Positions 1 through 12,514 of a DNA stretch of 64,000 nt are shown here, piece after piece (within the stretch, counting starts at the first letter, position 1; each line of letters opens with the position of its first letter). Below the pieces are notes generated by a model, which was not told the origin of the DNA, searched no databases, and saw nothing but the letters and a program-made list of their open reading frames with translations. The stretch covers positions 21,769,033 through 21,833,032 of the forward strand of contig JAJKFL010000014.1 in assembly GCA_021186555.1 (NCBI GenBank), in the 5' to 3' direction. The position numbers and the translations under genes are program-made. Source of the stretch: Reticulitermes speratus (lineage: Eukaryota; Arthropoda; Insecta; Blattodea; Rhinotermitidae).

Positions 1-165
1 CGTCGTTGGTGCAACGTAACATTCTGTGACGTTCACCGAAAAACTTGTAGCATGGTGGATCTGCCGTACCGCGAGCCGAACAGTAGCGAATGTTACAGCA
101 ACAACGTCCACACCTGCGAAATTGCTGTGACCTAACAGCAGAATTCGTAGGTGTTGGAATGGCTA
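1..165. other. Left edge of window, no feature recognised
   Basis: Mixed-composition sequence with no supported ORF, RNA gene or repeat boundary. It lies immediately left of a small MITE. Confidence 0.4.
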
Positions 166-167
166 TA

Positions 168-413
168 CAATAATGCCCCCGTATCCGCGTGTGATACGTT
201 CCAAGACCTACAGCGGATGCCTGAAACCGCGGATAGTAGCGAACCCTATATATAAAAGCGCAGAGTAAACTTTAGATCGACTAAAGTCGACGCTGGCAAA
301 TTAAAACGTAAACACTGAAATCGACCATGGTCGACTTTGGCAGTGAATGTGTTAATATTTTCGGGCCGCGGTAGACCGCGGATACCGAATCCGCGGATAA
401 GGGGGTTCTAGTG
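168..413. mobile_element. Tigger/pogo-like MITE
   Basis: The two ends are imperfect terminal inverted repeats. The left end reads CAATAATGCCCCCGTATCC, and the right end read on the other strand is CACTAGAACCCCCTTATCC. Both ends start with CA and are flanked by TA (166-167 and 414-415), as for Tc1/mariner-superfamily insertions. The interior is itself palindromic, with AAAGTCGAC near 283 matched by GTCGACTTT near 330. There is no transposase, so it is a non-autonomous element. The TATAAAAG at about 251 is inside it and is not good evidence of a gene promoter. Confidence 0.65.
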
Positions 414-701
414 TATACAGTGCGCAATGTTGTGAAGAAAAAAAAGGACCATGGTCAGTGAGGGTGAAGAAACTGAGGGATATTTAGCTGCCAGGGAAGG
501 ACTTTGTGCAATGGAATTAGTTGTGGTAGTTATATAAACCTGAAACAACTTATATTAAAGACATTTGAGTTCCTTACGTTGGCCCGTGGCTGTTGGTACG
601 GACACATGTCGAAAAGTGTGACCTCCGCTACGAAAGAACTTTCTTCCCCGTTCTGTGTCAAAGAGATAAAAAATAGTGGCCGACAGACGCAATGTTCCCT
701 C

Positions 702-764
702 ACTGACAAGCATAATACCGATACAAGTTTCTCCGAAACCTGTACCGGTATTATGCTTGGCAGT
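702..764. repeat. 63-base near-perfect hairpin
   Basis: Bases 702-731 and 735-764 are reverse complements at 27 of 30 positions, with the 3-base loop TCC at 732-734. The centre is GTTTC TCC GAAAC. It is the size of a pre-miRNA stem or the core of a tiny palindromic element. I do not recognise either arm as a known miRNA. Confidence 0.7.
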
Positions 765-835
765 TCTGTAAAGTTCTTTACTCTGAAGGCTTTAAATTGA
801 GCACGTATGGGAAAATGATGAGAAAGGCCGGGAGC

Positions 836-945
836 GGGGGGGGGGGGGGTGTGGACTGGCTTGATCTGGCTCAGGATATAGAGAAGTGGAGGGTTGTTGT
901 GAACATGCACTGAACCTTTGGGTTCCAAAAAATGCGGGGATTTTT
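836..945 (+). pseudogene. Non-LTR retrotransposon C-terminal scrap
   Basis: After a run of 14 G (836-849), the frame starting at 851 reads VDWLDLAQDIEKWRVVVNMH and then a stop. It resembles the extreme C-terminal tail of the reverse transcriptase-type LINE protein decayed at 10.4-11.4 kb (pattern GW-x-x-VDWI-x-LAQ-x-x-x-x-W-R-x-LVN). Only this tail is present, so it is a 5'-truncated dead copy. Confidence 0.6.
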
Positions 946-2167
946 TGACTCGCAGAGGAACCCTTAGCTTCGCTGCTCCTTGAAGTTAGTTATTTGTAGG
1001 AAAGATTTATACGATTCGCTTAGCATCCCTTTTGCATTTCGAAATATTTCTTTAAAAACTTTTCACAAGCAGAGACTTAGTTCCCAGAACTTCATATATT
1101 TATGTATATATACACACACAGGTGAAATCCTTCATGTCATTGAAAAATAAGAGGACTGAATTTTTAGAGTCGCTGGAGCGAATCTTTTTAATTAGTTACA
1201 TTACACTGCAATTTCATATTTTGAAATAAGTTTCATTCACGATTTATTTGTGGTCTGGACCGTGCTACGTGGACCTGTTTGTCGCCTGAATTTATATCAC
1301 GTGTCACAAAGTAATTCTACCCCTTCTTCCCTTAACCACACTTTTCTCTACATAGACAATGATTCCGTGATGCAGAAAATACACGACTGGTACAGTTATT
1401 ATTGGTAGTTACGTATTTAACGTAATAAGAGATGGTTCTTTGTTTCAAATGTTTTATTTAAACAAAATTTATGGCTGTGGAAACTGAGGTACATAATTTT
1501 GTATCCTCTAAGTTTTTCGAAGGTGTACATAGTACAATCACGCCTAGGTAGACTTTAGTGTCGTCATATCTATTTCATACACTATGTTGAAATAAATTTT
1601 AATAATATTTTAAATGATCTTACGTAATTATACTTGTATGCGAAGTATTTCATTTCAGAGCCTTTCTGAAGTGGTCTGTGGTATAGGTATTTCAATTCCT
1701 AATTTGCGTGTGTAGGGGGAAGGAAAGCAAACGTTTATTTAAACGTAATTTTATGTATATCACGTATGAGAATAATTGAATCAACAGAGTGAAGTCCTTA
1801 ATTAACTGAAAATTCCTCGCTTAATACAAAATCCGGTGTTCAATATTGTACTCATTTGACCCCTATCGGACCTTTCCGTGTGCCAAATTAATCAGGTCTA
1901 CACACATCTGTCTGTAAGATCTACTCTAATATTATCCTTCCTTCCACCCCTACGTACCCCAAGTTTCTTGCTGCTTTCAGATTATCCGCTTGAAGGTTTT
2001 TATGCGAACGTCATTCAACGTCCATTTCTTTCTTCTTGATTAAATTATCCTGACAGCTCTATCATTGTGCGAGGAATACAATTTATGAATCTCCTTATGA
2101 GGTATTAAGAGTCCTTCAGTTATTTCATCTGGACTCGATACATGTATATTCCTGACGGTTGAAATAT
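946..2167. other. AT-rich DNA, no gene seen
   Basis: No ORF with recognisable similarity, no RNA gene and no bounded repeat. It contains short TA-rich and CA-rich patches only. Confidence 0.4.
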
Positions 2168-2176
2168 GGATAAAAA

Positions 2177-2511
2177 TTTGTATCTTTCAACCAACAAAAT
2201 GCACCATGTTCTTTCTTAGATTTTTATATTATATTATAACATTGAGCATTCCTACATGTCTCATTCCACAAGGGGTCATCGTCAGGGAACAAGTATCAAA
2301 TAATATTGGGTAAAACTTACTTATCTAAATAAGATTTATGCAATATTATTTCATACTTTATCCCTGATGATGATTCATTGTGGACTGAAACATGTAGGAA
2401 TGTTCAGAGTTATAATATAATAGAAACATCTAAGGAAGAACATGGTGAATTTTGTTGGTTGAATGTTGTGAATTGGTTATTGATAATGCACGGAACAAAC
2501 AATATAAAATT
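2177..2511 (-). mobile_element. Inverted-repeat element with hammerhead-like core (copy at 2.2 kb)
   Basis: Two arms of about 105 bases (about 2193-2297 and 2362-2467) are reverse complements at roughly 85%. The direct repeat GGATAAAAA flanks the element at 2168-2176 and 2512-2520. Outside the right arm is the family leader, seen as AATGCACGGAAC near 2487. The right arm has CTGATGA (2364-2370), a weak stem II, GAAAC (2387-2391), the palindrome ACATGT, then A and GGA, which can pair with the TCC before CTGATGA. The left arm core is damaged (CTGACGA with GAGAC). Orientation is given with the leader as the 5' end, hence minus. The Penelope-like affiliation is inferred. Confidence 0.65.
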
Positions 2512-2520
2512 GGATAAAAA

Positions 2521-5500
2521 GTGAATTTAAACTAAACTAAACTAACGCAATTTCTACTTTTGTATCTGCGTGACAGTATTTTGCGGTATTCATGGCCGAA
2601 ACAAAAGTAGTAGTAAAAATGTATCTTGCTCAAAAACTGTAGCCTGGTGAAATATTGAGTTTTCAAACACTCGAGGTGACAAAGCAGACAAAATTGGTCA
2701 GCAAAGTTGTCAGTGACTCCAGACGACAATGTGTAAAAAGGTACTGCTGAATTATATTAGCAAATCCAGATAGTAGTATAGACAAAACTTGCGTTTGAAT
2801 CATCCTTGGCTTCAAGGCTTAATATAGGCAAAACACTCAGCAAATAATCAATGGCTTCATATAATAGTGTAGACAAAACCTACAGAGACGTATCAGGTAA
2901 CTTCTCAGCCACGACTGGCAACAAAAGCTTATAGAAAACAAATGCTCAATACTTATGCTTTATGCCGTGATACCTCCGTTTTAACATTTAAACAAGTACA
3001 ACTACGCGTTATGTACTTAAACAATAAAGTAACTTGCGTTATTACATCTGGTTACACATCAAAGGTCGCACTTCAGATTAAAATTATAAATAAAATTGCA
3101 ATGTACGTCGGTGTGTTTATGCGAATTACTTATCCTTTCGTGCAGACATGGGATGTTTCCCACAGAGCGGAATAATGTGATCGATCCATCTGCTCAACAT
3201 CTGACTGGTGAAGGCGGATACAAGCTTTTCACATTTGGACAGGTGATTGACGACGTAAAAATTACTCACCGGATGCAGCTTTGGTAGGTTTTAAATTGTA
3301 GCTGGCACAGAAGGGAGGATGTGATTGAAAACAATACCTCATATTGTTCTGTACATTAGAGGTTATGTTCTGAACGTGATTCTAGCTTCTTCTTGTTTTT
3401 GTTTCCACTTTTAGAAAGACGCCAAAATATCTGTTTCATAATAAAAGCATGTGATGTGTTTAATATCTTCCGAGCCTTACAGGATTTACTAAACTCAAGG
3501 TTTGTAAGGGACAATTATGTTCGTTTGCCACTCTGAATCTAATTAAGCATAGTTGAAGTCATATTATTATTGCAATTTACTACTTTTTAAAGGAGTAAAT
3601 TTTGATAGTGATAAATATGTAGATTTGTGTTCGGGAAGTAACTGCTTCAGATATAAACGACGACACCGGCGACCCTGTCTGATATTTTCACGGTTTTCCT
3701 GAATACCTTCAAGCAACTCTTGGAATGATATGTTAATTGTAACACGGCCGCTTCCTTCCCAATTCTTTCTAGCTCTTTCTTTACAAATAATTCTAGTATA
3801 AGCTCTATATTGTGTGATATACTAATACGTCTAACCTAAGACCCATTGGTAGTTCCTTAATAGCACAAATATTGAATTTCAACGCGGGTCAAAAATCACC
3901 ACTTATAATCATTGCAACATAGCCTATTTAACGACACTTCCTATCCATTTTTTTCATACAGAATATGAAACAAATCTATTATTGTTCGACCTATCTGTCC
4001 ATACATGTTTCTCCGAAACTGCTAAAATAACCATGGAAATTTTATTTACAACAAATCTGTTCCTTTTCAAGTTATTTTTGTCCGTATTGGTAGAACGTAC
4101 TTGTTACTGTGAATTAAACTCAAATGGCATTGTGACAATCATTCTGTAGATAGCCAATCATAAAAAGAAACTTATGCATGGCGTAAAATAATTTTTTTAA
4201 CAAGCGCAGATTCTATTTACAACACTCTTTGGGAAAGTATAGCTTGAACGTACCGCCAAGCAAATAATACATTCCTCTGTTCATAGTAGCCATAAATGTT
4301 TGTAATATGAGCCATAAAATGCAGAACAAACAGTAACAATACTTAGTTTGTTTATAATTACACGTAGAACAATGTTTCTCCACAAAATTGCATCCATTTA
4401 TGATTACTTTGGATTGTTGAAATGTCTTCGTACAATAATTTAAAAGTGTTCAGTCGTATTGTTTATGTTAAGAATTAAGATTAAATAATTGCAGAACAAT
4501 GATATTGAATTTTGACTGTTATATAATCTGTATTTCATATAGGCCTACACAACGGTACTAGGTTTGGAACTGTTTCCGTTTTCACATGATCTTTTAACAT
4601 TCTGCTGATAATTAGTTTTTGTTTCAAGTGCAGTGTTATGGACCAAGCTTTCCCATAAAACTTCAGAGTCTTATTAAATAAGCAGGAACGTATTAAAATA
4701 TGTGCGAGCAACATAATTTATTTATCATATTAGGCCCAGATAGAATGCTGTTTGTAACTGCTTTATTTCTCATCGTTTTATCCTCTTCAGTTAGAGAGTT
4801 AGTGATGTGGAATACCACAGAAACTTTCCCTTCCAAATGAACACTCGTATGTTACATATATCTTATGAAAATAAGTAGGAGGTATTTTCTCCTCAGAAAA
4901 TTTGCGAAGAATGCTATTAGCTGCTTGGTCACGTACCAAAGGCTCACGCCCGAGACGTTATGCAACTGCTTTATGACTTCCCGGCAGCATGACCTAAGCG
5001 TTCTGGAATCGTGTCCTATGCCGCGTGATTCTGTAGTTCCTTTATGCGGTTCTTATACTGCACTTAAAGACTGACGCACACAACATCGAATGGAACGAAA
5101 TTAATCGAATCGACACCATTTGAATTTTGCGACTGATACAGCATAAAAAGGGCGAACGTTTTCAAGCGAAAATAAAAACAAGACAAGGTTCCAACTAGTT
5201 TGATGTATGCTTCATTTCATTCCTATAGGTTAAGGTCACTGCATTATCCATATTAAGTCTTCAAATATGTTGAATTATATTTTCCATAATTAATATTTCT
5301 GAACGACTGAGTATTCCTAAATATGGGGGGCAGGTCGCCATTATGCCATCCGAACTTCAAAACCTCTGACGTCACCATCGTCGTCACATAAGACCATACT
5401 TCGAGGGGTTCTTTATTTCGGAAGCTGCCTATCCTGACTTATTCTTTCATTGTCTACTTCAGTTCCTTGATAAAGGTGTCGGAACTTCTGTTTACAATTC

Positions 5501-6442
5501 AGGCCGTTACGGGTTATGTCCAGGTTCTTCCAAATTTTATCTATGTAACAATTTACGCTAAATAACGTAGGAAGATAAAGAGGTGCCAAGCGAAGCAAGA
5601 ATCAGTGGCAGTCTTTCAGTAATCGTGTGGGGATATGCACCTACGGTTCACTTGTTTGTAGATCTAAATTCCGCTACTAGGATATTGTTTTCGAGATGTT
5701 GTTTCGAACTGTCCCTTAGAGTACCTTACAACTCTCAAATATAGTTACGTTTTGTCTCTTTCAATCAGAAGAGCCAACGTCGGTCAGTACCGTGTATAAC
5801 AAACCTAAGGTACATCAAGCCTGGACCTCGTAAGGTTAACTGTGTTTCAGTAGCTCGTATAACGGTAAAGTAAAAATTATAATTACTACATAGATAAGCA
5901 CTTTCCCCAAAAAGAGTCAAAAGTCTTCTGGGGTTTACGTCGTGTAGAGAGGTAAATTGTTACCGACGTCTCGAAGAAAATTATTTCTTCATCTTTAGGG
6001 TTAAGCATCCTAGAAGAGTCTGTCTTCCCCCTTCTTGGAGTTATTGGCCCTGAAGATGAAGACATTACCTTCCTTCGAATCCTCGGTAACTACTTACCAG
6101 TTGACATGGCGTAGGCGACTTGAGTCTTGAGCGACACCGCCGTGAGAACCTCAAGTCTCGCTGCATTCTCCATGTCGCAGTAACATTTCTCTTTCACTGA
6201 ATTGTTTTTACTCATAATGTAAGAGAAATTCTGCCAATTATGCTTGTGTCTAGCAGCAAAACTACATCTATTTCTAACGTTGGTAACAGAAACATAAACT
6301 TAAAAATCTCTAGTACAAAGCTTGTCGTTAGACACAACCCTGAAACAGTTCGTGCAAGTGTCATACCTGCAATTTATGTCCCTAACATGTGTTAATAATA
6401 TCCCCATTTCCTTCTCCCTCTTCCAATTTTACTTTTCGAAAA
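2521..6442. other. Intergenic AT-rich DNA, no gene seen
   Basis: Only short chance ORFs without family motifs. The 13-mer GTTTCTCCGAAAC, which forms the hairpin centre at 727-739, recurs at 4007-4019 but without extended arms. Confidence 0.35.
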
Positions 6443-6450
6443 GTCTCCCC

Positions 6451-6608
6451 CATAGGCGTAACTTGGGGGTGCAAGGGGGGAGGGGCAAATGCCCCTGTAA
6501 TACTTTTTCTTTCTCCCTAAATTGACTGCTTCGTAAATTAAAGTTCCCAATACCCATGGTCGATTTTGCACCCTCCCACCCAATGTTATTAGCCAAATGA
6601 CGCCTATG
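6451..6608. mobile_element. hAT-like MITE
   Basis: The 158-base element begins CATAGGCGTAA and ends ATGACGCCTATG, giving terminal inverted repeats of about 10 bases. It is flanked by the 8-base direct repeat GTCTCCCC at 6443-6450 and 6609-6616. An 8-base target-site duplication with short inverted ends is the hAT pattern. It has no coding capacity. Confidence 0.65.
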
Positions 6609-6616
6609 GTCTCCCC

Positions 6617-9600
6617 CAATAAAATTCTGCCTACATTTCTTGTCTCCCCTGTCCTACATACTCGTCATGTCCAGGCCATCTAAGCTTCCCACGGCTTACT
6701 GTCCTATCAACAACAATAAACAACCTGTACGTATAATGAAGCTCTTACAGCCAGGCTAAAAAATGTACTTATATTAAAATACAGGACTAAGAGGGTCTGT
6801 CGGTAAAACGTGTCCAAGATGTAAGAAAGTTAGCTTATTATCTCACAGCTCTTGATTCCAGTTTAAGAAATGTAACTGTGAAACTCGAAATCATTAAACG
6901 AGTTGCAGAAGAAAAGCGGGTGCCCTCCATGAATTGTTTCAGAATTTATGAACTCTGATACAAATAACTAGCACACTGTAGACCGACCAACTATGGGACT
7001 GGAGATACGTTGAATGATACAGTATACCCGAGAAAGATGAACCACACTTGCGGAATACTCGAGCATTTCGTGTCAAGGCCCTTTTAGCATCTAATTAGCG
7101 TGGTGTATCCTCGGGCACTGCACTGCATCGTTGTACCGTACAGTTGTGGTCACATAACTTAGCATTAGGGAGCTGTACTGATTGCGTCAGTCTGCGCATG
7201 TGTCGAGTTACGTCATACTGAACATCTTTGTGAATTAAGATGGCAAGGAATATCTAGGGCTTGGCTGGGTAAAGGAACGGAAATGAAACCATTAAGAATT
7301 GTCCGTAGAGAGCAACACTTCTGGCGCGCTCCCTCAGTCACTGTGGCGGGATTTTAGACTCGTGGCTGCTTGAAGGAACACTAAAATGCGAACACCCGTA
7401 TTTTAAGTGTACCTTTCAACGTTTTACACAGTACGTACTATAATGTGTCTTTATATCTCAGTAACAGGTTTGCAGTCGATCGTAATCAGTAACCATTAAT
7501 GTGATCGTTTATTAAATTATCATGAACCAAGAAAAAATTACGAAAGATGCCGTGAGGTGACGCGAGAATATTATGACAGCCCGTCACGTGTTGGCAACAT
7601 GCCTAGTAATTCTGTTCTTGAAACAGACACTCCGGCGAGAATTAATTATTTACATTAAATGTTGAAGCTGTGCGAAATCTTACTTTATCTGCTTCCTTTT
7701 TTTTTAAATATTAGACACCTCCGTTGGTATGTACATGCAAAGGTATATCTTACCCTTATCAGTAGTACAGTTACAACCAACACATACACTTGCAATACAT
7801 AATAAGGTTACCCGTTTCAGCTCAAAGAGCCATTGCCAGGCCCATAACAGAAAACTATGAAAATCAAATTCCATACATTTTGTAAGAGGAAAAGGGGAAG
7901 CTGAAACCGGTAGCCTTATTACGTGTCGCAAGTGTGTGTGGTTGTTGTGACTGTACTACAGATAAGGGTAAAATATAATTTTACCTGCTCCTATTAGGTA
8001 AGATGGAACTTATGTACTGTATCAATTTTTCATCTTTTCAAATCTACAATTTCTGCATTAAAGGTATTTTCAGACATAGTTGAGAGTTCGTTAGAGAGAC
8101 AGTTGCTTGTTAGTCTGTGTATTGGAACTGTGTTTGAGCTTATTATGGAATTATAAAGTGTGCGAGATTTGTGGTCCCCATTTCAGTGTTGGTGAAGATT
8201 CCAATTGTCTGGAATCTGACATCATGTGAAGTGGCATGTAGATACTTGCGTTTCGAGGGGTATTTTGCGTCCATCTTGAGGGCAGTCCAGAAAGAGCGAC
8301 TTTTCTTGGACTACCCTGAGGAAGGATGCACATACTTTCAAATAAAATCGCTATATATCGTACGTACCCATCCATACGGCGTCACAACCAAGCAGACCCT
8401 TCACGAATTGAAGTAGTTCGCCGAGCTGCCAGTGGTAGCACTCCCTGACATGCGAGGCAAGCGCTCGTAGTTCGACCGACAGCCAGCATGTGGCGACACA
8501 ATACAAGCACTACGTGACGATTACAGTAGCATGTCCGAAGTACGTCTGGAACTGTCGTTGATATTCCTTACCTCATACAGCACTGAACATTGTTTGTGCA
8601 GAACGGTATCAGCTTCAGACTCACCTCAATTTTGACTTGTGGCTGTTTTCTTATTCATCCTTTTGCGTATCGATTAATTGAGCACTATTGATATTCGCGC
8701 TATAGAGATGATTGATCCAATGATTTCGTAACCTGCTCGGTCACAGTGAATATTACGTGTGGGTCACAGTGATTTTAAACTTAGACGGTGAGCACCTACA
8801 CGTACAACCCTACAAGCACGGGAAATACGGGTGCGAGAGTGATGGTACTCTTTTATTCACTACAACATATTTCCTGCTTGTCGCATGGGATGGTTAATTC
8901 GTCGGTACATTTATTAGCTATGTGTTCGTGCTAATTTGTAATACTCTATTGACTATTTAGGGACGGTAGAAGAAAAAAATACACAACTTCCTATTTTTTC
9001 TGAGTTTTCGACGACTGAGTCATTTACAGCGAGTCGCAATGTCACATTAGTTGTAAGGGAAGGTGTAATTAGAAGCAGAATGCGCTGAGCCTTCTAAGGT
9101 TAGTACGCGGCACAGTTTGTTGACTGTGAAGTCAGCAGGCATGGATGTATAGCTAAGTTTCTTAATGATACTGCGTGGTACATATACTCACCACTTACTA
9201 CTGGGTTTTAAAGCGGTAATTTAATTTTATGGCCTTTAGTATTTATGATTTTATCACTAGGTTTTGTGAACTCATTCTCCATCTTCAAATTTTTCTGTCA
9301 GATGTGATGTTATAATCTAATCCCATGTTCGTGTTCTTGCTTAGTGTTTATTATTCAAATCTTTTATGTAATATAAGTAAACATTTTGATGTCAATTGTG
9401 CTTCTCCTCTGCTATGATAATAAATTAATTGACGTATTCATTTTTGTTGCATGACTGTCCAGATGCATGTTATTAGCGTCGTTAAGAAACGATTATTTGA
9501 AGCAGTTTCATAACACAGTTAATTATGTGTAGGTTACAGGCGTGTAGCTATATCGTAAAGAAGGTTCCTGGAAACTGCAAGGGGACTGAAGTTTATGTTG

Positions 9601-10449
9601 AAATGGGTCTTTAGAAAATGGGTTGTGAGTGTGTGGACTTCAGTGCACTGACGCGTGAATTTGTTCAGTAGCGGAAGTTGTATTAGCGGCGTTGGGCCTT
9701 CGTATTATACAGAACTTTCCTTTATAACAGTATCCCTGGGCACGGCACATTTATGAAATTGAAAGCCTCTATCCGCCGGGACATACTAGGACAGCCATCG
9801 TGCTAAGGGACATCATAAACGAAACATCCTGCTTACGTGTTACAATCAAGTTAATTGTACAAGCGTTGCGCTGTCTTCTAGTACCTGTGGCACATATATT
9901 TTGAAGCTCCTTGGACTGCCAATATGACTTCGATTAACAGAGACTCAGAAAAGAACTTGGTGTTTGGAATTACTGGTACAAGCAGCTCGGTTACCTTGAT
10001 TTGGATCAGTCTCATTTGTGGGATTTATTGTTAGACGCTCTGTTTAATTTGTTAGTTATATTTTGTTACATTTTTGCTTATTTATTTGTTAGTTTGTCGT
10101 GTATTTGCCTTAGAAGACCAGCTGAAGTCCATTTTCATTTTAGACCTAAAAACCAGAGCGCAATTGTCTGTTTCGTTTCAACTTATTTAACTTATATAGT
10201 AGGACCAGCATAGGTAGAAATTAACTCCTGACGTTTACAAAACATTTCAATGCAGGCTTTCAGTACAATTCTTTCGTATGCACCTCAAAGTTTTATAAGG
10301 TTCCATTGTTTGCAGTTTTTAATATATAGAAGAATATTTTAAAGAAAATAATTGTAGGCATGCTTGTGTCTAAATAAACAAGTACATACATAAATCTATG
10401 GAGCATATTTTTTCTTAAGAAGCTAATAGTTTTTCAGTTAGTCAAAATG
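6617..10449. other. Intergenic DNA, no gene seen
   Basis: No supported gene. Several short ORFs (for example 8171-8416 and 10001-10213) have no recognisable domain and no splice or promoter context. A possible SINE tail AGCGTCGTTAA lies near 9476 but no head is visible. Confidence 0.35.
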
Positions 10450-11420
10450 TCTCCACATCTTATGGAACCCTAAAAATCTTGCCGTGTTCACAAGAGCCCG
10501 CCACTTCTCTCTATTCTGAACCACATTAATCCAATCCACAACCTCCCATCCTACCTTTTAAGATCCACTTTAATTTTATTCTCCCATTTAAGCCTGGATC
10601 TTCCAAGTGATTTCTTTGCTTCAGGTTACTCCACAAAACGCCTGTACATGTTCCTTCTCTTACCCATACGTGCCACATGCCCAGCCCATTTCATCCTCCT
10701 TATTTGATCATCCGAATACCAACTGGTGAGGAGTACCAATCATGACGCCTTTTATTATGCAGTTTTCTGCTGCCTCCATTTACTTCCTCCTTCCTAATTC
10801 CAAATATTTTCCTCTTTACCCTGTTAACGAAGGTATTCAGCCTGTGTTATTCTTTCAGTCTGAGAGACCAAGTTTCGCATTCGTATAAAACAACAGTCAA
10901 AATGATGGCCCTATTTGTTTTAGTGTTTACATTCTCAGATAGCAACGGGAAGACAAGAAATTGTCAAATGAAACGTATCAGGCATTCCCTGACAGAAATA
11001 TTCTCTTAATTCCTTTCTGTGTGGACGTTTCATCTGCTAATGCCCTTCCCAAATGTACTGAACTATGTCAGTTTTAGAAAGGTTTTAATATTTATGTTTG
11101 TACTGTGACTTGCCCTACATTCTATCGACGGGAGATGAACGTCCGTGTATTTGGTTTTCTCAGCATTTACTTCTAGACCTACCTGTTACTGACCATGAAT
11201 AAACCTTCTGTCTTTTTATGTACAGTATATATATTTTTGTCCAATAAATATACAGCATCACTGTGCATCGGAAGCTGATATGTTCCTTTCAATTTCAGCC
11301 CCTTCTGGTTTTACTTTATCTCCTTAGCGCTATGTTTTAAAGTAAGTTTGAAAACCAATGGTGACAAAACATCTCCTTGTTTAAGATAATTCTGTATAGA
11401 AGGCGTAATCTTTGTCTGGG
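10450..11420 (-). pseudogene. Decayed non-LTR retrotransposon (reverse transcriptase and C-terminus)
   Basis: Conceptual translation of the minus strand, with stops and frame breaks, gives ordered fragments of a LINE-type reverse transcriptase. KQGDVLSPLVF (palm region, near 11370) comes first, then SDAVYLL in place of the catalytic YADDVYLL (near 11255). DETSTQKGIKRIFLSGNA lies near 11000, and FGIRKEEVNGGSRKLHNK with a C-terminal HLEDPGLNGRIKLK and LVN-type tail near 10470-10800. The order matches arthropod endonuclease/reverse-transcriptase LINEs. The catalytic box is mutated and the frame is broken, so it cannot be active. The 5' part is absent. Confidence 0.8.
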
Positions 11421-11870
11421 TATATTTTCAGTCGTCTGTGTGAAATGAAGTTTTTTTATATCGACGTCATTTGGAACGTTAAATCAATACATGAAGCTGC
11501 TGTTTCTACAAATCAGTTATCGTAAGGAATCTTTTATACCTTGCGAATATTTAGAACCTGTTGCCACACACTTCAATAAATGTATCAGGCAGCTTGAATA
11601 TCGCTTTGATCTCAGAAATCTACGAGATCACTACGTTGGTACTATTAAAGACAGTGAAATATATAAAGTACGAAGACGGGGTAGCCTTTATTGAAATGAT
11701 GATCATAAAAACCTTCGTAAGAATCTGTCGGTCAGTTGAGATTTTCTGTGGCAGAGAGTCACGAAGATATAGGGGCATTACGTAAGAACGAGTGGGCTAA
11801 TAATCCTCGCTCCGTAAAACAGCAATGCGGACGAGTAAAGCACTTTATTACTTCGTTTGTAACGGCTGCT
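11421..11870. other. Downstream flank of gene 1, no gene seen
   Basis: Between the LINE relic and the inferred polyadenylation site of gene 1. ORFs at 11491-11785 carry no motif I recognise. Confidence 0.4.
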
Positions 11871-11876
11871 TTTATT
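11871..11876 (-). terminator. Candidate polyadenylation signal of gene 1
   Basis: AATAAA on the minus strand, about 350 bases downstream of the gene 1 stop codon. A second AATAAA occurs at 11844-11849. Either could end the transcript; there is no direct evidence for the cleavage site. Confidence 0.45.
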
Positions 11877-12226
11877 TAACTTTTACATATCAGAAAGTAC
11901 AAATATATTCTTGTAATTGTAAGATATATTCTTACAATTGTGTAAACTACTCACACACATAAACTTAAAAATAATATATCACATTGTCAATGCCATTTTC
12001 TTTTACATTAAGAAACAAAAGTTGAATTGAAGTTAAGATCGATGCACTGTGTCAGTCATGCACTGTTGCTTAAGTATAAAACTAATTTAATCAGAGATCA
12101 CTGCCTTACCGTCTATAAGAGAATGCCCTAGAATCTGACCATGTACCCGTTTGTACAAGTGGTTTGTTTCCTTCTGTATACACAAAACATTAAAATACGT
12201 AGCAATTGGCTAGGAACGCATTTATA

Positions 12227-12514
12227 CTACTTGTACCGGGGCGGAAGGTACGTATTGGAGGTAGCGCCATGTCCTCCAAATCCTCCGTATCCACCGCCGC
12301 CTCCCGATGGATACGACGGTTCCCCTTCGTACTGAACGTCGGCGTTGAAGCCGGTGGCGTCATCGGCTCTGTACCTGACGATCTGATTGCGTCCGTCGGG
12401 CAGGCGTACTCTGTACTCGCCCTGCACGGAGCGTCCGTCGCTGCTTTCCTGTTGCTTGTAGTCGTTACCACTGGCAGCATCCCTCACCGCGTACTGGAAA
12501 TTATACGGCGTGGG
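12227..12514 (-). CDS. Gene 1 exon 3: chitin-binding R&R domain and C-terminus
   Basis: The minus strand shows a pyrimidine-rich acceptor ending TTTTGCGCAG at 12515-12516. The open frame then begins PTPYNFQYAVRD and runs 95 codons to a TAG at 12227-12229. GC content is clearly above the flanks, as expected of coding DNA. Its first complete codon follows the acceptor directly (phase 0). Confidence 0.92.
   Translation of the reverse strand, partial: PTPYNFQYAVRDAASGNDYKQQESSDGRSVQGEYRVRLPDGRNQIVRYRADDATGFNADVQYEGEPSYPSGGGGGYGGFGGHGATSNTYLPPRYK

Noticed and set aside
245-262. TATATATAAAAG as a plus-strand promoter
   Set aside because: It lies inside a MITE and no recognisable coding exon follows.
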